64,000 nucleotides of DNA, from positions 124,001-188,000 of the forward strand of contig JADLZK010009282.1 of NCBI GenBank assembly GCA_015847255.1, in the 5' to 3' direction. The notes under the pieces were generated by a model. It had not been told where the DNA came from and did not search any database. It saw nothing but the letters and a program-made list of their open reading frames with translations. Source of the DNA: Hyparrhenia diplandra. Taxonomy: Eukaryota; Streptophyta; Magnoliopsida; Poales; Poaceae. This document shows, in pieces, positions 50,536-61,200 of the stretch. Positions within the stretch are counted from its first letter, which is position 1. The number at the start of each line of letters is the position of its first letter. The translations under genes were made by a program, and so were the position numbers.

Positions 50536-50585
50536 TAACTCAAACCCTAACCCTAACCCTAACCCTAACCCTAACCCTAATCCTA
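50536..50585. repeat. CCCTAA hexamer array
   Basis: About seven copies of CCCTAA/CCTAAC in tandem. This is the six-base vertebrate-type unit. The CCCTAAA plant telomere repeat would be seven bases, so this is not a simple relic of a plant telomere. It encodes a run of Leu-Gly on the minus strand. Confidence 0.85.
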
Positions 50586-50630
50586 GGCCACATGGTGAAC
50601 GCCACTGGTGAGAAGACGCGGACTTGAGAC

Positions 50631-50633
<3 letters not shown>

Positions 50634-50679
<46 letters not shown>
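50634..50679. repeat. (GA)n microsatellite
   Basis: Nearly perfect GA repeat of about 45 bp in the 5' module of the second Helitron-like element. The first element has a related GA/GGA-rich stretch at the matching place. Confidence 0.9.
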
Positions 50680-50682
<3 letters not shown>

Positions 50683-50879
50683 GGGGTGGGTCACCCGCCA
50701 CCACCGCCGTGGCGCGGGCCGAGCCGCCGACGCCGCCCGCCGGGCCGGCCGTCGCCGCGCTGGCTGGGCGGCCGCCGGCAGAGCAGCGCCGCTAGGGGCC
50801 ACGCCGCCGCGCCACGCAGGAGGAGGAGGAGGAGGAGAGGGGTGGGGGCGGGCGGCGGCGGGGTCTTGGGGGCGCTCGC

Positions 50880-51020
50880 TGCTCGGGACGGAGAGAGGGA
50901 GAGAACGAGAGTTTTTTTTTTTTTTTTTTTTTTGCCGTGGCGCAGCGGGCGGTATATATTTGCCCGGGGAACAGTAGCCGAGCCAGATCCGAACGCCCAA
51001 CGCGAGATCGAACGGTCGAA
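50880..51020 (-). promoter_or_regulatory. Promoter-like module of the second Helitron-like element
   Basis: Minus-strand order: a GATCTCGC motif (about 51018-50999), a TATATA stretch (50959-50952), a run of A (50933-50912) and a CTC-rich leader. The match to 29873-29660 is in order and wording, although spacing differs (about 40 against 115 bp between the first two parts). Function is inferred. Confidence 0.35.
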
Positions 51021-52533
51021 AAAAAATTTTACTACCGTGGACGCCTTGGCGGGCGTTTGCTCCACAGCAATTCTTACTTTTAAAAATTTTGAGACACTGG
51101 CTTCCTTATTCCCAACTATTCGACATTTTGCATTTGAGGAATCTGCAATTAGGCCAAGGTTTGTCCTCGTATGGTGTAAAGAAAAATATTCTTATTGCAA
51201 TACATCTAGTTTTAGTTGAATACTAATCTGATGCTGGAACTGCAGCATAATTTCGAGATACGGCATTCATGGTTTCCCAACACTCTTTCTCTTGAATTCA
51301 ACCATGAGAGTACGGTATCATGGACCAAGGACTGTTAAATCACTTGCAGCTTTCTACACTGATGTCTCAGGTGTGTTTTTTTCCCCTTATTGAATGACAA
51401 CTGTTCTTTCTATTGGGATTATTTTAGTAGCATGATTGTTATAAGTCATATTTGTTGCTTTGCACATTCAACAACTAATCAATGTAGGATTGTGAGCTTG
51501 GCTTTTCCTAGCTTGTTTGGGGTTTCTTTTTCCAGAAATTTAAACCTCGTTCTTGGTGCTTACTATGCTCAAGTCATTTACAAATGGTAAATTTTGTGAA
51601 GGTATCAATGCTTCCGTGAAGTCAACTGCCGGGGAGGCCATGGTACATCCCTTGGATGATATTGAACATAAAAAGGATGCTGAACAGGAAAATTGCCCAT
51701 TCTGGTGGGCTCGGTCACCAGAGAAGATACTTCAGCAGGATACTTATCTAGCATTGGCGACCGCATTTGTAATTTTGAGGGTGTTGTATCATCTTTTTTC
51801 CAAAGATAGATTCCTTTGCTAGATGGGCATGGAGGAGGCGCAATCTGTTTGCAAACTTGATGGGGGCACATGAATATTTCCTCACCTACCTTGAGCAAGC
51901 AAGACAGAAGTTTCATAGGTTATACCCTTCAAGTTCAAAGCGAGGAAATCTGCAGGAGGGGGGGCAATGAATGCTACTGCTTGGGCTTCCAAATCATTAG
52001 CATCTGTTTCGATCGGAGAACCAAGTGCGATTGGAAGGACAAACTCAACAAGTGAGCTAAGATGAAGTGTAACCCTTTTTTGTCCGCAGGGATATATGTA
52101 CAGTACAGTAGGGCTATCAGGATATGAACAACCAGAATCTGTTAAACGGCTGTATTACTCTTTGTATCCTCGTTAGAATAAATACATCCATGATTTCACA
52201 CCTTATTTTCTGTTGTTGTTACAGCCCAATTCTTTGGAGGAATAAAGTTTCTGGTGTATTGAGCAGTCTTGTGTTCTGAAATACTTGTACTGTATGTATG
52301 ATGCCTCTGCATTTTGGGTCTTGGCGACATGGCCATAGGAGTATATTTCTTTTTCTGCTGTCATGTAAATAAGAACTTCTGTTTTGCTACATACTGCATA
52401 GGTACATATACACTATACAGACACAAGTATTATATTGCATATTTACATGGAGTATCATGGTACAAGATTTATATTACATATTTACATGTAGTATCGTCGT
52501 ACAAGATATTGCATTCTTTCTTCAGTTGCAGCG

Positions 52534-54190
52534 CTACGCGAGCAGCCTGCGCGACTCGGCATACCATCGTGTGTAGCAGCACTCGAGGTTGGGCCAGTCG
52601 GTGTCGGGGCAGGCGGCAAAGTGGTGCAGCCAGAGCGCGAGGACCTCCTCCCGCTGCTCCCAGCTAAGCTTGTCGATCAGGTCCTCCAGCACGGCCACCA
52701 TCTCCGGCCGCTCCCGGGACGCCAGCACCGGTGCGTCCGTGCCATTGCTGCTGCGGCACAGCAGCGGCAGCCACGACCGCAGCATCGCCATACGCTGCTC
52801 GGCTACCGCTGCCTTGGCATCCTGCTTCCCTCCGGCGCTCTGCTCGAATTCCTTGGAGTTGGCGTGCTTGAACAAGAACACTGCGCATGAATTAATGGAG
52901 TAAGTGGACATGTAATTGATCGCCCAATTCCTATTTTCTTTGGTGTTTCATTAACCCATTACCCATTATTAATGCAGGCACAGCAAAAACGTGCCAGTTC
53001 AATGGATGGTATACTGTACGTGTCATGGTGACACCTAGGTCGACGTCGACGATGAGTGAAAGGGCAACACTAGGGACAAAGCTCAACCCCATGTTTGCAG
53101 CAGCCCTCGCGAGTCGCGACCACGGAAAACGTCGTATCCTCTTCGGCCCACGTCTGCCACACCACTGGCACCGCATTTTCTCCCGTACCATCGAATCTAT
53201 TAACGCATACTATATGAAACATATCAAGCACGTCCATTTCAGCACAAGCCCTCGCGGTGAAACGGTCACGAATTCACTCACAAAACATGAACGCGCTCTA
53301 TACGCTACGTACTATTTGCATTCATTCTATGAGGTCTTCGCAGGTTTTGGACCAGAGAAAGTTTCGCAGCACTCAAAAAAAAAAAAAAAAAAAAAAGAGT
53401 TTTTGACGTACCGGCAACGCGGAGCAGCGAGACCTGGAGCGCGGGCTCGGCAACGAGCGCGCGGCTCCCGAGCCTCTGCGCGGCGCCGAACTGCACGACG
53501 GCATCGCTCGCCGCGCCGCACTCCGCCATCTTCTGCGCGAGCCACAGCAGCTCGGCGGCCAGCTTCTCCGCGGCGGGCCCGTCGAACCCCTCCTCGCTGG
53601 GCCTCCACCACCGCATCCCCGTCCGCACCGCGCGCACGGCCAGCTCCATCCCGGGCCAGTCCGCTCCCGCCGCGGACTCCAGCTGCCGCAGCGTGCGCGC
53701 GAACGCGCCAGCGAGCGCGGCCCGGTTCACGTCGCCGACGAGGGCGTTTCCCGCGCGCAGGTTGTCGTCCAGCAGCCGCTCCGCGAGGCCACGCACCAGC
53801 TCGTACTTGCGGGAGGTCACGGGGAGCCTGGATGCCACGGACAGCACGTGCGCCAGCGCGCGCCCCACGCAGGTGTCTCCCGCAGGGGGACCCCGGCTCC
53901 ATGCGCGGCAGCGTGGGCGCGACCGCTGGCGCCGGGGGCGCGAGCACGGAGAGGAACATGAAGAGGAGGGAGATGAAGGCCTGCGTGGCCAGCAGCAGGA
54001 GCCGGCGGAGGACGGTGAGCGCGCGCGCCGCCGCGGCGGGGAGCGGCAGGAGAAGGAACGTGGAGCGATGCTGCTGCTGCTGCGACGACGACGACAGCAG
54101 CGGCGACAAGGCCGAGACGAAGCTTGCCGCGAGGGACAACAGCGTGTCCATCGGCGTGCGCAGCTGTTGCATGCGCTGTTTCGTCTCCAT
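52534..54190 (-). CDS. Plant-specific membrane-anchored protein, resembles the C-terminus of At3g05675-like BTB proteins
   Basis: Two exons on the minus strand: 54190-53412 and 52880-52534, joined by a GT-AG intron of about 530 bp that keeps the frame (RVAG|VFLFKHAN). The N-terminus (METKQRMQQLRTPMDTLL) leads into a hydrophobic helix (LLLATQAFISLLFMFLSVL), probably a membrane anchor. The rest is helical, and the C-terminus has LSWEQREEVLALWLHHF, then DWPNLECCYTRWY. That wording recalls the C-terminal region of plant BTB/POZ proteins such as At3g05675, but no BTB domain is visible here. Molecular function is unknown. A C run near 53890 breaks the frame once (probable sequence error). The start at 54190 is the first ATG of the conserved frame. 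It converges with the APRL gene, with about 470 bp between the stops. Confidence 0.65.
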
Positions 54191-55255
54191 TGCTGCAAGA
54201 ACGGGGAAGAGAAAGAGCGCTAGTCCGTGGAGGAAAGCAAGAGAAGTGCAGCTATATATGCAAGGCGCCCCAAGTGGTGCCGCGGCGCAAGAAACGTACG
54301 CGCGCGGAGGAAGAAGCCCAGGAGGCGACAAACTGGCGGTCTGTGTCGGCGAAGTGGTCTCCCTCGCAGGCACCGGTCCAGGTACCCTATCAGCTCCGTT
54401 AGCATGGCGCGGCGGACGTCGGCGCACGTACGCCGGTCAGCTGTTGAGCCGCCAACAGACAACTATCGGTTCGGGCGGCCTGTCGGCGTCTCAGCAGCCG
54501 ACAGGTGGTATATCTCATATCCAGCTTCTAGATTTGCGATTAATTATTACAAATATTATTTTTTTAAAAAAATCTCAAATAGTGTCGCGAGCGAGGTTAG
54601 GTGTTTTGTCCCTCTGCCAAACAGATACGGAAAATGGCAAGGAAACTGTGTTTGCTGAGTAGGGCTATTACGCTCGTCTGTGTAGGCGTAGCATGTGGCG
54701 TAGCATGTGCGTTGCGGTCATATTTCACGGAGTTGCGTAAATGTGGCGTAGCATTTGTTTCGCTCGATAGATACTTTTGCCTTCATTAATACATGAGGCC
54801 GATAGAATAGAAAGGGACAAATTTCTTCTTATTTAGCTGATAAACTTTTCAACAACAAAACGTGCAAGGCTCAACGCCTCGAAATTGGACACTGCACTGC
54901 ACAATCGTACACTCCAGCAAAGCCAAGCGCTCATATGTGTTCTCTCGGCCTTCAGATCAAAGCAGTATACAGTGCATATACAAGATTTGACGCTTCCCAT
55001 AACGGATTGCGCCGGGAAGATCTCACAGTACAGATTACTCAAATTCTCGTTGCAAGAAGCTATGTCAAAATCCCCCTCACAATCGTCGTGCGATACAAAT
55101 TTTGAATGACCCCAATCGAAGAGTTTAATGACTCGTGGATAGTTTATCCGGAAGATGGCATATATGCTTCTTTTACAAGCAGCCGATCAAAATTGCCTTC
55201 AACCAGGCGAGTCTTCCAAAAATTTACAAGTCGGAGGTGGTCCTGCGCCCCATAT
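54191..55255. other. Spacer between two minus-strand genes
   Basis: It contains the upstream region of the two-exon gene ('ctatatatgc' at about 54251 on the plus strand is a possible TATA core) and the 3' flank of the OEP64-like gene. No other feature is seen. Confidence 0.45.
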
Positions 55256-58200
55256 CACTTCAGGAGTTTCTGCAGCCTCCTCTCCGCGGTAAGGGCTGTT
55301 TTGTTCTGCGGTTCCAAAGCCAAAGCATGCCTGAAATCTGCAAGTGCATTTTCATAAGGTTATGTGCATAGTGCATTTTAGTAGAGTATAACACTTAGTA
55401 TGGCTTCAAGCAATGCAGGAAACTAGTTTGATTCTGACAGCTCATTCATGATAGAATCACAAAACTCCTCATCATAACAATAAAACAATATAAATCAATT
55501 CAGACCCATCCTCAAAGAAAGTACAGCACACAAATTCCAAAAAAACAAAAAAAAATTATGCATGCCATCTGCTGGGTGCAACTTGTAGATAATCAGCACA
55601 ATAAAATGTCAACTTTGGCGTTTTACTATAAGCTGCTAAGAATTAATGCAATGACAAAAACGGCCCCACCTTGAAGTGCTTCTTTGTGATTCAAAGTTAC
55701 TTCCCTTGCACAACCACGCCGTAGATATGCTTTAACATTCTGAAGCAACAAATGAAATTCACAGTAAGGATTTGATGTTGCCATAACCGCATGATATCAG
55801 AATCATCCAGAACTATAAAATAAACCTTAAGAAACTCCTCTCTTAAGGTTGACAATGCTACAGAAATGTCACCCATAACAGCATGGGAATATTGCATCTA
55901 CAAAAATCTCTTACCTTTCTATCCAACAGTAAGGCCCGATCACAATCTGCTTCGCCTGCTTAAAACTACATAAGAAAAAAATATGCCAGGTTTAGTGTAC
56001 TAACTTCAGAAAAAACTTTGAGCAGAAAAATATGGCTGGTATAAAGTATACCGGCCCAGTTCCAGATAAGCTGCTGCTCTGTTGCAGTAATATGTTGCAT
56101 TTGTGTCACTCAAACTGATGGCCTCAGAGTAAAATTCAATTGCCTTGATCCACTCTCTTCTTTTGAAAGCACTATTTCCCTGTCAAGCAGCACAGACTGA
56201 TTTAAGTTGGTGGCAGCAAAAACTCAAATAATTTTCTTGTACCACAACCACTTCATAAGACAGTAACCATCTGCATGTTCATAATTTTGGTTCAGTATGT
56301 GTTCATACTTTTATCTAGTATTTTAATGATAGGAACAAAGATCAAGGGGCTGCTTGGTTCTGGGCATAGCTTGCCTCGCCTTGCTGCATCGGCACAAGCG
56401 ACAAGGAGCTCGCTTGGCTGGGCGAGCCGATTTGGCTCTCCCACAGAAGCAAGCCAAATCTAGCTCACACAGTCTTCAAAGCGTCCAGGCAAAAGAACCA
56501 AACGCCCGCAGTCACTTTCGCTAACCTCACTCAGCGAAGTTGTAACTGTGCTCGGCAACAGAACCAAACAGGCCCCAAGTTGCCATACGGTATAGATTCA
56601 GACAAGACTAACTATATACAATTACACATGCAAATATTAGTTTATCAGTACCATGCCCACACTCTACCCGAAAAAGAATCTTTCTGAAGTCCAGACTAGG
56701 AAACAAGGCCATACCATGTTTCCTAAAATACTAATTAAGGACCCATGATTTTTTAGGACTAGAGAGAATGTGACGACATCTTCTAGTAGAAAGACTGGTA
56801 TCAAGAAATGGTACTTATCAATTTTAAGATACACTGGAAAAAGGGTGTTAAAGGTCTTTTTTCAGGACTAATCTAAGTATCTAACTCATACAACCCATCT
56901 TTCAATTCCATAATACTACTCTCTCCAAGCAAAAAATAAGGGTAAAACCAATTGTTCGCTGTCTAAAAAAACAAAGAGGAGGTTGTTTGCTGAACAGACC
57001 TTTTCTTTCAGAAGCTCTGATGCATTGACATCAACATCAACATTGGTTACTGGTGCAGTTTCCAACTTGGATGCCAAAACTACTTGGTCCTGGATGAGAG
57101 AATATGTATCCAAGATAGTACGAAGAAGAAATTTGTCTGATCCATGTGCTGCTACAAATGAAAGAGATACATGATGATCCAGATTTTCCATGGGAATAGT
57201 AACCTGCAAAAGTGAGAGTTGTCTTACATAGTTTTTATATTATTCTCAAGAGGAATAAAATAAGATAATGAAATTACATAGAGCTACTGCTTTACCTCGC
57301 AACAGCCAGAAAGTGCAGCAATGCCTACAAATTTGTACATTCTATCCTCAAATCCAGATGATAGTCTTTCTTTAGAGTTTTTCTTTAGAGGATATCCAGC
57401 TGTGGTTGGTAGAACCAAAATTCCAGTATCCTAGATAGCACCACACGAAACAAAGAGTTAAAAAGCAAAGATCTCATGGACAAACCCTTCATTCAATCTA
57501 ATACTGAACTTTTGCAAGATTTATCATAAATTAGCACATGGTACAGGAATATAAAGGAATTCTCAAGTGATCAATATGGCCACTTAGGAATTGATACACA
57601 TGCACACATTTTTATCATTTCTTCTGGGTGTACTATAACAAATGATAAATGCAGGATCCTTTTTCATAGAATCAAAATTTTACGTGTTAATTAAAACGCT
57701 TTGTTGTCTTAACAGGGTGATGAGAGATGGGCAGCATGGGCCTAGAGCCACTGTGTTGTCACCGAGGCACGGCTCGAAAAATCCAAATAGTCCCATTGTA
57801 TTTATGTCCCATTGTATTTATGGCTGTCATGACAGGCACGGTGTACCAGCGCAGGCAGCGTGGCTGAACGATGGGCCTGGCCACGGCGTGCGCGGTCACC
57901 ATGGCACCTGAGAGCTGCGCCCGTTCGGTTATCCAGCTCCTAGAGTTTAGGAGAGTCATTTGATTTGTTTGTTATCTCAAGAATAGTCGAGTTGTTCCGA
58001 TTTGCTTGTATAAGTACTGAACAACATTGGATTGAATGGATTAGCCAGGGTTGAGATTTAATCTCCCTCTCGTTCCTGGCGAGATAGGGTTCCTCTCATC
58101 TCTCTGTTTTCGTAGCTTACAGACAGGCGCCAAGCACAGCGCCGCCACAGCGCCGTCGCATGTTCAAACCTCGGTCCACAATCTCACATTCCTATGCCCT

Positions 58201-61200
58201 ACGCTCCCTAGTCCGTAACAACGGCCCTATATGCTGCTGTAGGGCGTCCTTATCCATCTGCAGGAGCAGGGCAAACAGTGATTGGTGGTAGCAGTCCCAG
58301 CAGCCAACTATCACCCTATCTAGCTCGCCCCAACCATGTCTCGCCTCACTCCGCCCCATGCATCTCCCACTTGGCATCTCTTGCTCACCCTACCTGGGGT
58401 GTCTCCCTCTCGACATCTCTCTCGCCCGCTCCCTTCACACCAGCAAACCCTAGCTGCACTACTACCCAAACTTGTTACTGACGACCCAGATCCTGCAGTA
58501 CCCAATCAAGAGGGGCATGCCCAAACAAGCTGCGCCAGTGCAAGTCACGCTGCAGCAGCAGCTGCTGTGCAGGCGTGCTGCTGTCCCAACCAGGCGCATC
58601 AGCACAGGGAGGGCCAGACTTCTGCAGAGCATGAAGTTGAAAGTGTGCGTCTTTGTAGCATTGAGTGCATGACACCCGCACAGCACGGTGGTGGAGCCCC
58701 GAGAGGAGCAGGAGAAATATTACATGTAGAGCAGCACTGCAACAGCCTATTGAGACTGGCACTGCAGGTTGCACTCTGCAGCACGCTAGGCGCTGGCAGA
58801 TCTCGGGGCGATCCTCACCAGGCACACTGCTGCAGCCATACAGAATTGTAGGAGCAGCGGGAATATTAAGGCGCAAGCAAGTGAGCATCCCATAGGGAAT
58901 AACTGCATCGGTCCACCCCAATCAGCTTGCTGCCCCCAAATTCCCTTTCTCTCTCGAAAATGCATTCCCTATCTTGTCTGATTCAATTTCTTTGAATCAT
59001 TGCACAGCTGAAATCTGATTCTACTTGCATTGCATCTTGTACTGTAATTACACAATGATGAGGACCAAGACATTATCATCTAATTAAGATTTCCCTTCCT
59101 GTTTCAGCTAATAAATTTTATCTGGATGTCACACTGAAGTATGTCCAAAGTCCAAAAAGTATGGTACTGTCATGAGAATGCAGAAAGATTGGATTCTAAG
59201 AAAGTCATATTGGAGAGATCAACAGCAATTTAATCAAGTGCCCCCAATGTATGCCAATAGTCTACTGTACCAAGCAACCGGTATTCAATTGTTGCCATAA
59301 GTACCCAATATGGGTGGTTCAAGCACTTGGATGGTGGCCCTAGTCTTGCAGGAAGCAAGACTTCCGCCACTCACTGCCTTATTCATTAGTTACAGCAGCA
59401 TGAAGTTTCTAGAAAAGGAGCCAGTAAAATGCAAACAGGGATTATCCGTTGCTAAGAAGCATGGTTAAGAGAAGGGTTTTGAGAAAGGCTACCTTTAGAA
59501 GATTCTTGAGTGCAGTCCGCAATTCATTTCTTATCGCGTACAAAGATTTGATGTTTTCACGTGCAAAATTGACAGCTTGTAGTACACGAGTAGAGATATC
59601 AAGGCCAAGCTTAGGTTTAACAGTGTTAACCCACTCCTCGTGGTTTGCTTTAAACTCATATCTGAAATTGTTTTTGACATATAAGTCCCAAAGTAGTTGT
59701 TGATTCATGTTGAATTATAGAAACTACAAAGCAACAAAAATAAAATAAAACAAAACCAGATTCTGATATCAAGGCCAAGGTTAGGTTTAACAGTGTTAAC
59801 CCACTCCTCGTGGTTTGCTTTAAACTCATATCTGAAAATTTTATTGACATGTAAGTCCCAAAGTAGTTGTTGATTCATGTTGAATTATAGAAACTACAAA
59901 GCAACAAAAATAAAATAAAATAAATCCAGATCTGAAATAATAGCAACTGTGCAGCAAACAATGATCTTCCTAGCATTAAACTATTTTACAATATCTATAT
60001 CTTACAAAAACCACAAGAATTTAGCTGCTTGGAAAGTGGCATGTAGCATAAGCTATGCAAGATGAAAAATAACCTTCCCAACGGCATAGAAAAAGTTTGC
60101 TGTCAATCATGCTAATCAATCACAGGCAGAGCAGGGTTCCAACTCAGCAAGCCAGACATCCAAGATTTCACAAAGTACAAGTGCATCATTTAGTCCATCG
60201 GTCCATGCATAAGGTAAACTTTGACTACCTGATGAAATGGCGCCCAACCAACCAGTGATGGTTCCCTCATAAAGACCTAGTCAACTCAGCATATCCCAGA
60301 ATCCAAGCGGTATGATCAGAGCACATTTTGACTAGCTCATAACAAAACTCATCATCTCTGGTACTAACAGATTAAGATTTTAGGTTTTCAAGACTACCTA
60401 GTAGGGAGGTAATGGTGTTCTAATATACACAGTGATATTATGTAAAATTTTGCTCATCAGATATTATTATTTCCTCCATCCCAAATTATAAGACGTTTAA
60501 CTTTTGACCTCAAGTTTGACCGCCGCCTTATTCAAAAAAATTGTACAAACCTAGTCAAGTTTTCTTCAAGAACTTTTATTAATAAAGTCACGCGACAAAA
60601 GAAAATGATATTTTGCACAAATTGAATAAAATGAGTGGTCAAACTTTGTGTAAAAAAAAGTCAAAATGACTTACAATTTGGGACGGAGGAAGTACTTGGT
60701 TAGATAATATTCACCATCAGTTACTCTCCAGAAAACTTTGCTCATCGGATATTATGTATCACATTCACATGTATTGTGACAATTAAGTGTTCTTACTATT
60801 TCTAATACTTAAATTAAAAAAGTAAATTTAGTATCATTTACAATCCTTGTACATAAGGTACAACTACATGCTTGCAAAAAGGTAAAATTGTAGTTCACTT
60901 TTTTGCTTTTCTAGGTTCATTTAGAAAAGCCAAAGTGAAGACAATTTAACGGAGGGAGTATTCAACTTGTGTCACAGAAGACATGAAAATTTTGTCAAAG
61001 TTGATAAATATAAGAACAAAAAAATATTGAGAAAGGCAAGAAAATACCGATTGTGTCTAGACTTTGTGAATTTGCTATGGTCCCAAGAGTAGATATAACA
61101 CCATAGGAAGGTCTAAAACAAAAGTAGACCACAGAAAGAAGCTGGGATTCTTACATCACCAATTGTATCAGTGCCTACAGGAATTTCAGAGGTTAACAGG

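Larger units (their letters stand above)
46574..51086 (-). mobile_element. Second Helitron-like element, inserted in APRL exon 2
   Basis: The boundaries are fixed by the broken reading frame. Host sequence ends ...CCAA-A at 46573 and resumes T-TTTGAG at 51087, so insertion was between A and T without target duplication. On the minus strand the 3' end shows a GC-rich hairpin (CGCGCGCAGCGTGGGCGCGC, about 46604-46585), then AAATCA and CTAG, then host T. The 5' end begins TTTTTAAAAG and lacks the usual TC. It has a promoter-like module like that of the element at 22.8-30.0 kb. No Rep/helicase is visible, so it would be non-autonomous. Confidence 0.75.
45833..52065 (+). pseudogene. 5'-adenylylsulfate reductase-like (APRL) gene split by a Helitron-like element
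   Basis: APRL proteins are secretory-pathway, membrane-anchored thioredoxin-fold proteins with no shown reductase activity. Exon 1 (45833-46036) gives a signal peptide and an Ala-rich stretch. Exon 2 begins at 46458 and carries the thioredoxin-like core FYASWCPFSQECKP, where a single active-site-type Cys replaces CxxC. It stops at 46573. A 4.5-kb insertion (46574-51086) follows, and the same codon continues at 51087 with FETLASLFPTIRHFAFEES, ending at 51158. Exon 3 is 51246-51370. Exon 4 is 51602-52065, with the membrane helix (LALATAFVILR...) and the tail ending GRTNSTSELR. A T run near 51797 (+1) and a G run near 51956 break the frame; both look like sequence error. The insertion in the coding exon puts a stop right after CKPN, so this allele should be null unless the element is removed or spliced out. 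Confidence 0.88.

Noticed and set aside
50536..50585. Interstitial plant telomere
   Set aside because: The unit is six bases, not the seven-base plant unit, and it lies inside a mobile element.
50476..51000. Minus-strand frame with a long Leu-Ser and Leu-Gly repeat
   Set aside because: It is a translation of the GA microsatellite and the CCCTAA array, not a protein gene.
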